Of a stretch of DNA of 64,000 bases, positions 35,936-47,640 are shown one piece after another. The stretch is from Casuarina equisetifolia (lineage: Eukaryota; Streptophyta; Magnoliopsida; Fagales; Casuarinaceae): positions 444,001 through 508,000 of the forward strand of contig CM052356.1 in the NCBI GenBank assembly GCA_028551475.1, read 5' to 3'. Below the pieces are notes generated by a model. That model was not told the origin of the DNA and did not search any database. It saw only the letters and a list, made by a program, of their open reading frames with translations. The translations under genes and the position numbers were made by a program. Position 1 is the stretch's first letter, and each line of letters begins with the position of its first letter.

Positions 35936-36350
35936 ATGTATGACACCTATATCTATCGTTTGATTTTCAAACCTAAATTTTCGACAAATTTCCAAAAATG
36001 TTTTCAAGAATTTAAGCAACATTTTTTTTTTGTACAAGTACGTATATTCTAAAGAGTGTTTTTGAAGAAGAAATAAAAAATTATTCCTCATAAAAGTTAC
36101 ACTTAAAACTTTTGTTTGAATAACTATATCAGATAATAGTTTGTAAATGTCTTATAACTCTATAAGCAAATATACTAGGGAACTTCATTTTTTTCTGGTA
36201 TCAAATATTATATTCAAGTGAAATATCTTATCATATATTAGATTTTTGTGATCTTTGATTCATCATTCTGTTTTGTTTTTCATGAATTAATTCAAGTTTA
36301 AGATAAAGGATGTATTAAATAGTACTTATGTTACATCTTTAATATCTTAA
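35936..36350. other. Intergenic, AT-rich
   Basis: No coding or structured feature recognised. Confidence 0.35.
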
Positions 36351-36415
36351 CATAATATATATATATATATACATGTGTGTGTGTGTGTATGTATGTATTT
36401 ACGTATATATAGTTA
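36351..36415. repeat. TA/TG microsatellite
   Basis: A TATA run, then GTGTGTGTGTGTGT, then GTATGTATGTAT. The open frame that crosses it is an artefact of the repeat. Confidence 0.8.
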
Positions 36416-36470
36416 TAATTGCTCACACGTTAGAAATCTCTGCACTGTTTGCTTTTTCTAAATTTAGAAT

Positions 36471-36545
36471 TTCACAGGAAGCGGTTGATGGCAAATTCAA
36501 TGAATTAAGGAATGGGATGCAAGGAAGCATATGCAAGAGCAATTC
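36471..36545 (-). pseudogene. Lipid-transfer-protein gene fragment
   Basis: Plus-strand sequence around GAATTAAGGAATGGGATGCA matches 59407-59480, the middle of the lipid-transfer gene (antisense of the CC motif region). Only about 75 bp remain. The sequence to 36780 resembles 59990-60240, upstream of that gene, so a larger block was copied. Confidence 0.6.
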
Positions 36546-36779
36546 CCCTGAAATGTGCTCATACAGAAACGGTCCCACCTCTCGGAAATCAAGCCACCCG
36601 TTTCTAACTCTCGTACTTCCTCGCCTATTTCAACGTCTCCTTTACAAGCACCTGCTGTTCCCACTGTCCCACAATGATCCCACAACATGACAATAAGAGC
36701 CATGGGGGGTGGGTGTGCAACGTCGCAACCCAATATATGCCCTATACTCCTCCCACATCGTTCCCCCAGTACTCAACAC

Positions 36780-37430
36780 ACTTAACCGAGCTTTAGAAGA
36801 TTTTGGATAGTTTGAGGCCAGAATGTCTGCTTGAGCTCATTGGACCACTTGAAGGCCCGCCATATTGTAAACGGGTTCCATCAAAATCCAAGAGTTGATT
36901 ATCTAGAAACTTATAACCCAATAATCAAGCCTACCATTATTTGCATCGTGCTATCTCTTGTTGTTGTACACAAATATTAAGTTAAGACAACGCTTTTTCC
37001 ACATAGATTCCCCATTGAGCTTGTCATAAGCTCGTTTAAGTATCCTGGGTATTGGAGAAAAAGAAAAAGGGGTTTGAATGAAGATGGGTTGAATTCAAGT
37101 AAAACTTTGGCAGTTAAGATTCATTCAGAAACACATATTTTGTAACCTTACATAGACTTGGCTTACTCAACCTACGCACAAAAGAGGCGAGTCTTGATTG
37201 TCCATTACTATTATTTTAATACAAAAATACAATTTGTCATAGTTTTATTGACAGCAAAGCACCATTTCCCAATCTTTCGCAGAAGCAGCCTATTGCGCTC
37301 TCGCTACTGGTACTATGAAAACAGAATAGATTCTTTACGTGCTGCATTGTCTCGGAATCGGTGTTTTCACACCCACTCTCCTGCATATTGATAATTTGCT
37401 TTCTCTTCATCTCACTATTAGAATTATTAG
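36780..37430 (+). repeat. Low-copy non-coding repeat family, copy 2
   Basis: Diverged copy of 14580-15300, with ACCGAGCTTTAGAAGATTTT, GATAGTTTGAGGCC and GAAGGCCCGCC. It follows a lipid-transfer fragment, as the partial copy at 60210 does. Confidence 0.55.
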
Positions 37431-37761
37431 TCTTTGCATAATTGTCTTCGAAGTTGATGTGAAGTGTATGACCTATGGAAGTTGTATTGTGTCCAATCAA
37501 ACACTCCAAAAGAAAATGCTTGGAAGTTAATATAAAATGCAACATAAAAGAAGGTGTATAACATGTGGAAGTTGGGTTGTGTCTAGTCAATACTTCAAAA
37601 GAAAATCATTAAGTTCAAAAGAAAAATCCATTGAAAGCTTTATAAATCTCTTTTTAGCTACAAGTGGTAGTACAACTTTTCCTATAGAAAAGTTGAATGT
37701 GTAATATTGTAGACCATCCATCCAATTCAATCCATCTAACTTGTGATTATGGAATCTAATT

Positions 37762-37801
37762 TATTCTCTCTCTCTCTCTCCCCCCCCCCCCCCCCCCCCC
37801 C
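37762..37801 (+). repeat. CT microsatellite running into a 22-base C homopolymer
   Basis: A (TC)n run is followed by C at 37780-37801. It lies 550 bp upstream of the pseudokinase start codon. The homopolymer length is at the limit of sequencing accuracy. Confidence 0.85.
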
Positions 37802-37826
37802 TCCTTCTTGGAAGTGGAGATATGTG

Positions 37827-38050
37827 TAGGCATTTCCTTTAACAAGTATTCGTGGAAGGCCATGGGTTGTCATTTTTCTTCTTTTCTAATTCTTGTGCAA
37901 GACTTGAAATTTAGGTCAATGGTCCTTCTTTGTCAGGGAAAATTGGGAGGATCTCTTCGGATCTTTCTCCAAATTGTACTGAAACCCACCTGGAAGTTTC
38001 TTAGTTTTGGATGTTGACTCATTAGTGTTTTTTCACGTCCTTTTATGTGG
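37827..38050 (+). repeat. Upstream module of the pseudokinase gene, tandem copy 1
   Basis: Landmarks AAATTTAGGTCAATGG, CCCACCTGGAAGTTTC and GTGTTTTTTCACGTC recur in 38051-38305. Related single copies lie at 6490-6560, 13670 and 45725. Confidence 0.7.
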
Positions 38051-38305
38051 AGGCATTTGCTTTAACAAGGGTTCATGGAGAGCCATGGCTTGTCATTTTT
38101 CTTCTTTTCTAATTCTTGTGCGAGACTTCAAAATTTAGGTCAATGGTCTTTCGTTGCCGGGGAAAATTTGCGGGAAGAAACCTCTTCGTAACTTTCTCGC
38201 AATTGTAGCGAAACCCACTTGGAAGTTTCTCAGTTTGCCCTTTGGACATTGAGCTATTGGTGTTTTTTCACGTCTTTTTATATGGTTTCACCGCTTCTTA
38301 GCTGA
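38051..38305 (+). repeat. Upstream module of the pseudokinase gene, tandem copy 2
   Basis: Second copy, ending 48 bp before the start codon. It is colinear with the leader of the intact receptor gene (6490-6590). Confidence 0.7.
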
Positions 38306-38352
38306 TCATTCAGATCAGAATTCAAACGAGAACCAACGGTCTCAACCTCGAA

Positions 38353-41300
38353 ATGTCGAGAACAACCTCATTTCCCCATGTCCAATTATCTTACTACCCA
38401 ATCTTCTTCCTGCCCCTATTCATCCATGCACACTCTCAAGTCAATGTTAAAGAGCAAGCAGTGTTGCTGAACCTAAAGCAACACTGGGAAAACCCCCCAG
38501 CTCTCAGCCATTGGACTCCATCAAAATCCCTCTCTCATTGTTCCTGGCCTGAAATCAAATGCACCAAGGGCTCCGTCACCCAGATATTCCTCCAAAACAT
38601 GAGCATCTACGGGACAGTCCCACCCAACATTTGTGACCTCAAGAACCTCGCAACCATTGATCTTTCGCACAACTTCATGGTCTCCCAAGAGTTTCCTTCG
38701 ATTCTCTACAACTGTTCTAGGCTCCAATACCTTGACCTCTCGAGGAATTACCTAGCTGGCACAGTTTCCGATGACATTCACCGCATGTCTAGGCTTCGGA
38801 AGCTTAACCTCGGAGTCAACGACTTCTCTGGTAACATCCCTTCATCCATTGGGCGGTTAACAAAATTGAGGGTACTTCAGCTTCACCAGTGTTCGTTTGC
38901 AGGTTCTTTCCCACCAGAAATCGGCAACTTGTCCAATCTTCAAGTCCTAGTATTAGCACATAATATGAGGATGACGCAGACATTGCTGCCTTCAAGCTTC
39001 ACCATGTTGAAGAAACTAAAGTTTTTATGGATGTCAAGCTCCAATCTAATTGGGAAAATCCCTGATGCAGTTGGAGAAATGGCGGCACTGAAGCTTTTGG
39101 ATTTGTGCAAGAATAGTTTGAGCGGAAAAATCCCCAACAATTTGTTTATGCTGAAGAATTTGAAAACGGTGTACCTTTGCAAAAACAAATTGACCGGAGA
39201 GATTCCTCGGGTGGTAGAGGCTTTAAACATAAATGCCATTGATTTCTCTAACAATGACTTGACAGGGACGATACCCGATGATTTTGGAAGACTAAGCAAA
39301 TTGTCACGCCTGAGTTTGTTTTACAATCAACTATCTGGACCAATCCCAAAAGGTATAGGCAACCTTCCAAGGCTAATCAGTTTTAATTTGTTCAACAACA
39401 ACTTTTCAGGGACGCTGCCTCCGAACCTTGGACGGTATTCCGCGCTTGAAGAGTTTCAAATCGCGTATAATATGCTTACAGGTAAGTTGCCCGGACACCT
39501 CTGTGACAATGGAAGGTTGACAAGTCTAGTAGCTTCGGGCAACAACCTCCGTGGAAAATTGCCCAGATCACTTGGAAATTGCCCAACTTTGAGAGATGTC
39601 CACGTTCAAAATAATAGGTTTAATGGGTATGTTCCTAGTCGACTATGGAGATCAAGGAATTTGACTGCCTTGATTTTGAACAACAATTCTTTCACAGGCG
39701 AACTTCCTGCAATATTGTCACTTAGTCTTCTTCAATTGAAGCTGAATAGCAACAAGTTCACAGGTAAAATTCCCGTGAGAATGTCTTCTTGGAAGAATCT
39801 ACAAGTACTAGAAGCTAGTAATAACCTCTTCACTGGCCCAATTCCTCGAGAATTAACATCCCTTCCTAATTTAACTACTCTTAAATTTGCTCAAAACAGA
39901 CTCTCAGGATCCCTTCCCTCGGCTATTTTATCATCGAAATCGTTGAATATTCTAAACCTTAGCCGAAATGAAATATCTGGACAGATTCCAACGGTTTTTG
40001 GTCTTTTACCAGGCCTTACTGATTTGGATTTGTCTGAAAACCAACTATTAGGTGGAATTCCACCACAACTTGCCTTCTTGAGGCTGATTTCACTCAACCT
40101 GTCTTCCAATAATTTGACAGGAAGGGTCCCAAGAGAATTCGAAAATGAAGCATATGCCAGCAGCTTTTTGAACAATTCTGGTCTTTGTACTGATAGTCCA
40201 TCACTAAGTATCGCTAGCTGCAATCCCAAACACAAAAGTTTAGGCAAAAAATTAAAACAAGGACTTGCTTCGATTATAATTGAAGTGATAGCAGCTCTAC
40301 TAGTTTCTACTGCTTCATATCTTGGGATCAAATTTTTCAAAGTGATAAGGCATCGATCTGCTTTGGAATGGAAGCTCATCACATTTCAGGAGTTGAATTT
40401 CACAGTATCTGACATTTTGTCAGGATTGACAGATGAGAACTTGATTGGTAATGGTGGATCAGGGAAAGTATTCCGTGTTGCTATTAGGCCTTCACTTGAT
40501 ATTGTAGCTGTTAAAAAGATTTGGAGTAACAAAAGGCTAGAACAAAAGCTAGTAAAACAATTTCTTGCAGAAGCTAAGATATTAGGTACAATTCGACATT
40601 CCAACATAGTGAAGTTGCTGTGTTGCATCTCTAGCAGTCATTCAAAGCTTCTTGTTTACGAGTATTTGGAAAACCATAGCCTTGATCAATGGCTGCATAA
40701 GAAAACTGGGGCATCAACGGTCTCAGGTTCAGCTACTCACTTCATCTTGGATTGGCCGAAAAGGATGCAGATTGCAATCGGGGCTGCCCAGGGGCTCTCC
40801 TTCATGCACCATGATTGCTTACCGCCCATTGTCCACCGAGGTATGAAGTCAAGCAATATCCTTTTAGATTCTAAGTTCAATGCAAAAATTGGTGATTTTG
40901 GTCTGGCCAAGATGTTCATGAACCAAGGAGAATCTACCAATATGTCAACTATGGTTGGCTCCTTCGGCTACAACACTCCAGGTGTGTGTCCCTTGTAATT
41001 TCCAAGGGCCCATTTTTATCATGATATTAGTTACACCCTTTTATGTTAAGAGGAAAATTAGTTTGATTTTCTTGTTAATTACAATTGCAGAATCTATTCG
41101 GACAAGTCAAATTAATGAGAAGAGTGACATTTATAGCTTTGGAGTTATTCTTCTGGAGTTGGCAACTGGAAAAAAAGCCACCGATGGTGATAAACACACA
41201 TCCCTTGCCGAATGGGCATGGCGACACATTCGAGAAGGCAATCCAGTGGACGATGCGTTGGATGAGGAGGTCAAGGAGATCCATTACTTGGATGAAATGC

Positions 41301-41404
41301 GCTGTGTTTTCAAACTTGGAGTCCTTTGCACATGCATGTTCCCTTCTGAGAGGCCAACCATGAAAGCGGTTTTGAAGATTTTGCTCCGATGGAACCAACT
41401 GTAA
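38353..41404 (+). CDS. HSL3-like LRR receptor pseudokinase (980 aa, two exons)
   Basis: Exon 1 is 38353-40981 and exon 2 is 41091-41404, with a 109-bp GT-AG intron at the same codon phase as in the intact gene. Exon 1 is exactly as long as that of the intact gene (2629 nt). Signal peptide, N-terminal cap, about 21 LRRs and a membrane segment (about 636-660) are preserved. The kinase keeps the glycine loop GNGGSG, K721, the helix-C Glu and DFG. The catalytic motif, however, reads HRGMK: the codon at 40840-40842 is GGT, so the catalytic Asp is Gly830. The APE region reads NTPES instead of MAPEY. The protein stops 22 residues earlier than the intact paralogue. It is a predicted pseudokinase receptor, possibly a scaffold or dominant-negative partner (inference). 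The frame is open over 980 codons. Confidence 0.85.
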
Positions 41405-41631
41405 ATTTTTTGAGAGGAGCGCTGCAAGTGAGTTTGATGCTCCTCCTTTCCTAAAGAGCTCAAAAGTGTGAGAAGACACTAGGAGATGATGCAAATTTGG
41501 CATCCATTGTTTGACTAGCTTATAATATAGGTTATTCTAAGTCCTTCTCACTATAATTAACTCTAGTTTCTATCTTTTTTCTACTCTAGCTATTTCCTTT
41601 AAGGGATTGTTGCAATAATATTCACCCTCTC

Positions 41632-41637
41632 AATAAA
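41632..41637 (+). terminator. Polyadenylation signal of the pseudokinase gene
   Basis: AATAAA in the cluster's conserved 3'-UTR block, 228 bp after the stop. Between them lies a former coding tail (GCATCCATTGTTTGACTAG at about 41499), showing the stop was once further downstream. Confidence 0.55.
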
Positions 41638-41649
41638 ATCTCCCTTTTG

Positions 41650-42120
41650 AATAATTTTAATAGTATGGCATGCTACTGTTTTCAACACATCTCTTTACCT
41701 TGGACATCAGTAAATAATGGTAGCACAATTTACGAGTGATGGCTTATAAGTGTTAGGTTGCTATATCTAATCTCACACTTTGATATCATGTTCAAAATAC
41801 CTTCCCCCGTTAGTCTCAACCATTAATAGTGATAAACACATTTTTACATAGTGAGAACATCATATTAAAACATTTGACGATGTGAGACAATTATTATTTT
41901 TCATAGAATAAAATGATTAAACAAATGTGATGTAGGATTTGAAGTTGGATTGGTATGTATCTATCCTAGAATCTTTTCTATATGTTGTCACCCTAATTTT
42001 TCTTACCCTTTTGTCTGGTTTAGGGTGGAAGAAAAAAGGTTTGAAGTGATAAGGGTATATAGTTGTTATGGAAAATATAGCTGTTATGTTAGAAATTAAT
42101 AAGAATTAAGTGACAAACAC
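41650..42120. other. Intergenic, partly shared with 5250-5341
   Basis: Positions 41660-41735 match 5250-5325. Positions 41740-42118 have no counterpart in copy A and hold no recognised gene. Confidence 0.4.
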
Positions 42121-44667
42121 ATAACAAATACAAAGAACATTAAAGATTCTACTTGATTAAGGATAAATCAATTCTTAAATTTATAGGAGATAACAATCTA
42201 TTATTATTTGAGGATTTCATATACTTGGAAGCTACCACAAAATTTCCTTACTTTAGCGACAGTTTTTAACTTTAGTTATTGCAATGGCTCATCAAATAAC
42301 ACAACATGTAATAGCTTCTCATATCTCATTTTTATAAACAGAGTGGAAGAAACTGTAATTTACAATACTACAATTTTATCTTTAGCCCTGATTTCGACTC
42401 CCTACCTAAGGTGTTAGTCTTTGGGTTATTAAGCTCGCCCGGAGCCTAGTTTAAAGTTTTCCTGGATGGAGATTGATCTCGTAGAGTCTACCTAACGCAT
42501 AGATCGTATCTAACTAAAAGAAACAAACTTTCCAAGTCAAGTCCTCTGTAACAGAGCATCGGCATTGGTTCGGCCTGCACAAAGCTCATATCACTGGATG
42601 TCTTTTCTTTGAACAACGACCCACTTGCAAGAGTTGCTCTTACTGGCTATCACTTCTTTTAACAACCGTCCTTTCTCTTGTGCTCTTCCAAAGACCTTTG
42701 TTTTGAGCGAATGGATTTGCGTCGACGAGGAATAGATTCAAGATTTCGAATCTTGTCTAGGTGAGCTTTTGAAAAGTCTCTGAATTTTATGGCTTGAAGA
42801 TTACTTTTGAAAAGTTAAAGATTTAAAGTTCTATGCATAAGTCACCTCTACAGACGTGACATTTGAAAAAAAAGTGTTATATTTGGGCTTCACACTTTGG
42901 AAATTATGGTCTGTAGAAAATGTTTACAAACTTGTTTTGTGTCGAACGTGTTTCACGACTTACTGTCTAATTCCATGGTAATCCGGGAATCCTTGATAGA
43001 TTCAATAACAATCATGTTATCAAGTCCACTACCAAACAAATTTTCAAGAAAACTAAAAATAAAAAATTTAAAGGGCGTCAAATTCTTCCACTGATTTCGT
43101 TTCACTTTGTTCCATACGAAGCGCTGGTTTTGCTATAAATGTCTTGTACATGGAGGAAAATATAAATATAATAAAATATATGACTGTTCCTAGCCATCTG
43201 TTGCGAGTCCGGTAAGCCAGGAGTCTTTAGCATGTTTCATTTGGTCAACATTGCTATTGGAAAAATTGTAGCGAAGCCCACCTGGAAGTTTCTTAGTGTG
43301 GCCTTTGGACGTTGAGCCAGTGGTGTTTTTTCACGTCTTTTTATATGGTTTTACCGCTTCTTGGATGATCATTGAGATCAGAATTCAAACAAGAACCAAC
43401 GGTCTCAACCTCGAAATGTCGAGAACAACCTCATTTTCCCATGTCCAATTATCTTTCTACCCAATCTTCTTCCTGCTCCTATTCATCCATGCAAACTCTC
43501 AACTCAATGTTCACGAGCAAGCAGTGTTGCTAAACCTAAAGCAACACTGGAAAAACCCACCAACTCTCAGCCATTGGACTCCATCAAAATCCCTCTCTCA
43601 TTGTTCCTGGCCTGAAATCAAATGCACCAACGGCTCCGTCAATCAGATATCCCTCCCAAACATGAATATCTCTGGGACAGTCCCACCCAACATCTGTGAC
43701 CTCAAGAACCTCACAAACATTGATCTTTCCAACAACTTCATACCCTCCTCCGAGTTTCCTACGACTCTCTACAACTGTTCCAGGCTCCAATACCTTAACC
43801 TCTCGGAGAACTACCTAGCTGGCACTATTCCTGAGGACATTCACCGTATGTCTCGGCTTCAAGAGCTCAACCTCGGAGCCAACTACTTCTCCGGCAACAT
43901 CCCTTCATCCATCGGGCAGTTAACAGAACTGAGGGTACTTCAGCTTTACCTGTGTCGGTTTACAGGTTCTTTCCCGCCAGAAATTGGCAACTTGTCCAAT
44001 CTAGAGGTTCTAGTAGTAGCATATAATACAAGGATCACGCGGACATTGCTGCCTTCAAGTTTCACGAAGTTGAAGAAACTAAAGCTATTTTGGGCGACAA
44101 GCTCCAACATAGTTGGGGAACTCCCTGACACAATTGGAGAAATGGCGGCGCTGGAGCATTTGGATTTGTGCAACAATAGTTTGAGCGGGAAAATTCCTAA
44201 CAGTTTGTTTATGTTGAAGAATTTGAAAATAGTATACCTTTACAAAAACAAATTGACCGGAGAGATTCCTCGCGTGGTAGAGGCTTTAGACATGGATGTT
44301 ATTGATCTCTCTGACAATAACTTGACGGGGACGATACCAGATGACTTTGGAAGACTCAGCAAATTGTCAGGCCTGGCTTTGTTTTACAATCAACTATCTG
44401 GAACAATCCCAGAAAGTATAGGCAATCTTCCAAGTCTAATCAGTTTTAATTTGTTCAACAACAACTTGTCAGGGACGCTGCCTCCAAACCTTGGACGGTA
44501 TTCCATGCTTGAGGAGTTTCAACTCGCATCTAATATGCTTACAGGTGAGTTGCCAAGACAACTTTGTGAGATTGGTAGGTTGACAGGATCGGTGGCTTTC
44601 GACAACAATTTCCACGGAGAATTGCCCGAATCACTTGGAAATTGCCCAAATTTGAAAAAAGTCTATA
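42121..44667 (+). repeat. Segmental duplication, copy B, left arm
   Basis: Counterpart of 5342-7889. No mismatch seen by eye up to 44008, then increasing divergence up to the fusion point at about 44667. Confidence 0.85.
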
Positions 44668-44765
44668 TTGAAACTGAACACAATCACAAAAATTTCTCCA
44701 ATCCATACCCAACTTCCTTTCCTAATAATTTTTTTTATTACTTTGTCTATACTATTAACATATAA
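43416..44765 (+). CDS. Truncated HSL3-like ectodomain with a foreign 32-residue tail (449 aa)
   Basis: The frame equals the intact receptor (same signal peptide, N-terminal cap and about 14 LRRs) up to NCPNLKKVY. It then runs into sequence homologous to intergenic 12591-12690 and stops after about 32 unrelated residues (IETEHN...YTINI). No membrane segment or kinase remains, so a product would be secreted. Residues 1-198 appear identical to the intact paralogue. The upstream region, including the putative TATA box, is also duplicated, so expression is plausible. It may equally be a pseudogene made by a 4.7-kb deletion. The upstream in-frame extension to 43296 is excluded because it would bury the signal peptide. 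Confidence 0.65.
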   Translation: MSRTTSFSHVQLSFYPIFFLLLFIHANSQLNVHEQAVLLNLKQHWKNPPTLSHWTPSKSLSHCSWPEIKCTNGSVNQISLPNMNISGTVPPNICDLKNLTNIDLSNNFIPSSEFPTTLYNCSRLQYLNLSENYLAGTIPEDIHRMSRLQELNLGANYFSGNIPSSIGQLTELRVLQLYLCRFTGSFPPEIGNLSNLEVLVVAYNTRITRTLLPSSFTKLKKLKLFWATSSNIVGELPDTIGEMAALEHLDLCNNSLSGKIPNSLFMLKNLKIVYLYKNKLTGEIPRVVEALDMDVIDLSDNNLTGTIPDDFGRLSKLSGLALFYNQLSGTIPESIGNLPSLISFNLFNNNLSGTLPPNLGRYSMLEEFQLASNMLTGELPRQLCEIGRLTGSVAFDNNFHGELPESLGNCPNLKKVYIETEHNHKNFSNPYPTSFPNNFFYYFVYTINI

Positions 44766-45724
44766 ATAAAGATTAGCCATATGTTTACATCTTTTTGGCA
44801 TATTTCTTAGATGCAAATGGTGTCACAAGTATGCATTTGTCCAAATACATATATGTTTTACAAGAGAGTAAAGCTCTTAGACAAATAAAAATTCTTTCTA
44901 AAACAATCCTTTTAAATGCTAATGAATAAAGAAGAACATGTATTGTTACTATGCCACAAGACTAAAAAGATGGATAACATTAAACTAAATAAAAATAGCA
45001 CAAATATTGAATCATTAGAGAATGAAATGGTTTTAATAATTATCAAAATATTAAAATATTTTAAGAGACAAGGCCTTAACCTTAATTTAAAAATCAATTT
45101 AAGAGTAGGAAGAAACTTCTTTAATTTACACAAATGTCTTAGCAATGTAGACATTCCACATCATTAACAACAACCTTGAGATTATGACCCACATTTTTAA
45201 AAATATTTTTGGGAGATAATATAGTCTCTTTTCCAAAATACTTTTGAGGGTCATTGAATACTGTTTTTATTCTCATCAATCTGTCACTTCTTCGTGATAA
45301 GCACAGCAAGACTCCAAGTCTGAGGTTGATAACCTACGTTTCCAGGAAAAAATTGCAAAAGCACCGCCATTGCTTTCCACCTCTCCATATAATTTCAGCA
45401 CTTTCATATTGCAATGTTAAGATCAGATTTCAAAGAAGGATATTGATATCAATCACCAATTGATGAGGTAACCACAGGTTTTAAGTCAAGTCTAAGTCAT
45501 CCCTAGCAGAACGACAGTGGTGGTCCGTGGCCTTAGAATTGTTTCCAATTTCTGTCACGCACCAAGTTCACATCATTTGAAATTGCTCCCTCTGACAATA
45601 ATTTTTGGAAAATGATTATTCTCTTAACGTCAAAGAAACATTGCACCTGCTCCTTCAACATTAAATTAGTTCCAGGAATCTTGACCTACTTTTGCTTTTG
45701 ATTTTCAAGGTCCAGCATTTTTTC

Positions 45725-46020
45725 CACAAACATTTTCTTTGACAAAGGTTCATGAAGCACCATGGCTTGTCATTTTTCTTCTTTTGTAATTTCGTGCAAG
45801 ACTTCAAAATTTAGGTCAATGGCCCTTCTTGTCAGTGAAAATTTGCAGCAAGGAACCTCTTAGGATTTTCTCCATATAAACACAGGAAGAAGTGCAAATA
45901 AATGACAGACGCTCAATCTTAAAGATCAAGAGCGAAGAGTCTTATTTAAACCTTAAACAAATCTGTAAAAAGCCAGTCTGTTGCTCTGTTTCTGGACAGA
46001 GATCACCTGCTCCTGTTAAA
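45725..46020 (+). pseudogene. Promoter and 5' end relic of an HSL3-like gene (copy B)
   Basis: Counterpart of 13670-13975, with the same upstream module and the same decayed N-terminal-cap sequence. It confirms that the relic predates the segmental duplication. Confidence 0.6.
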
Positions 46021-46499
46021 AAACGATCGCACAGTTCGTTTACAACTCTGAATTTTGGTTTCACAGATACTGGTTCTCCTTAGCATTTAGTTTGAAGTGA
46101 ACGTACGTACCATGATGAAGTTCTTTCAGTTTCAGAACCATTTCAGGACTTCATCTCAGGTTAGGAGTAGATTTGTCCCGGATATGCTTCAAAATTTGAT
46201 CACTAATGCTGTTAGCACACAACAGATTGTTGAAGAATTCACAGACCAACTGGACTGACAAAAGTGAACAGAAATTTGTTCTTAACTACAAACATGGAGT
46301 GTTTTGCAGATATTAAGCTAGAATGCGAGTCAGAGTAATTTGCAAATGATAAAAGTCATATACTATTGATGTGTTTTTACCAGTTTTTCTTTTTCTTCAA
46401 CAATGAATACAAACCATGGCCATCCAAGAACCTTTACTCATCGTTAACAGGACGGACCCAAGGCTGGGAAAGTCCAGCCCATTCCTTATCTTTTGAGAT

Positions 46500-47640
46500 G
46501 TACCCAAGTGTAAATAAACCCAACCCGAGATATACCTTGAGCTTGAGAAGATTTTGGATAGTTTTGAGGCCGAAATGTCTGCTTCAGCTCATTGGACCAT
46601 TTGAAGGCCCGCCTTACTGTAAACGGGTTCCATCAAAAACCAAGAGTTGATTATCTGGAAACTTGTAAATCAATATGATATTGACAACGCTTTTTTAACA
46701 TAGATTCCTTATTGATCTTGTAATAAGCTCGTCTAAGTGTCTTTGGTATTGGAGGAAAAGAAAAAAAAAGGTTTGAACGAAGATGGGTTGGGTATTGGAG
46801 GAAAAGAAAAAAAACAAAAGGTTTGAATGAAGGTGGGTTGAATTTAAGTAAAAACTTGGCAGTTAAGATTCATTCAAAAACACATATGTAGTAACCTTAC
46901 CTAAACTTGCTCACTCAACCGTCGCACAAAAGAAGGGAGTGTTCATTATTCATTATTCATTATCCATTGCTATTATTTCAATACAACAAACACAACTTCT
47001 TGACAAACTTAATACTATTTTATGTTCGTAAGGGCTTACCTAGTTTTATTGACAGCAAAGCATTAATCCACCATCTCCCAATCCTTCGCAGAAGCAGCTA
47101 TTACGCTCTTACTCTTACTACTGGAAAATACCGAAAATACTGTAGATTCTTTACTAGCTACATCGTCTTGGAATCAGTATTTTCACACCCACTCTCCTGC
47201 ATTGTGATAATCTGCTTGCTCTTCATCTCAACACTAAACTTGTATTTCGTAGTGGCTCCAAACACCTGGAACTATATTATTATTTTTTGTGAGAAAAGAT
47301 GGTGCTACAAACTCTTGAAAGTAAATTATCGTTTTGTGCGATAAAAGGAGTGCAACAAACACTTGTCACAAGAACAAACATATACTGTGAGGAGGGTTTC
47401 TAACAACACCTTCTCTTGCAGAAAATAGTAATCTACTTCTAAGTGTTTGAAACTACTATGAAATACATGTATGGTTATCAGATGAAGAAAATAATAATCT
47501 ACTTCTAAGTGTTTGAAACTACTATGAAATACATGTATGGTTATCAGATGAAGAGCAAGCAAATTATCGTAATACAAATAAAAGTAAGTACAAAAATACG
47601 AATTCCAAGATGATGCAACCAATAAAAATTTTATACTGTT
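46500..47640 (+). repeat. Low-copy non-coding repeat family, copy 3
   Basis: Matches 14580-15640 throughout. It contains a private tandem duplication of about 54 bp around 46745-46830 as well as the 66-bp one at 47422. Confidence 0.55.
47422..47553 (+). repeat. 66-bp tandem duplication
   Basis: Units 47422-47487 and 47488-47553 differ by one base. The copy A counterpart (about 15485-15550) has a single unit, so the duplication is private and recent. Confidence 0.9.

Noticed and set aside
36373..36690. 105-codon open frame after the microsatellite
   Set aside because: Begins in TG repeats and runs antisense through a lipid-transfer-gene fragment; an artefact of composition.
47422..47553. Repeats that could suggest a CRISPR array
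   Set aside because: Only two adjacent near-identical units with no spacers, in a plant nuclear genome. A plain tandem duplication.
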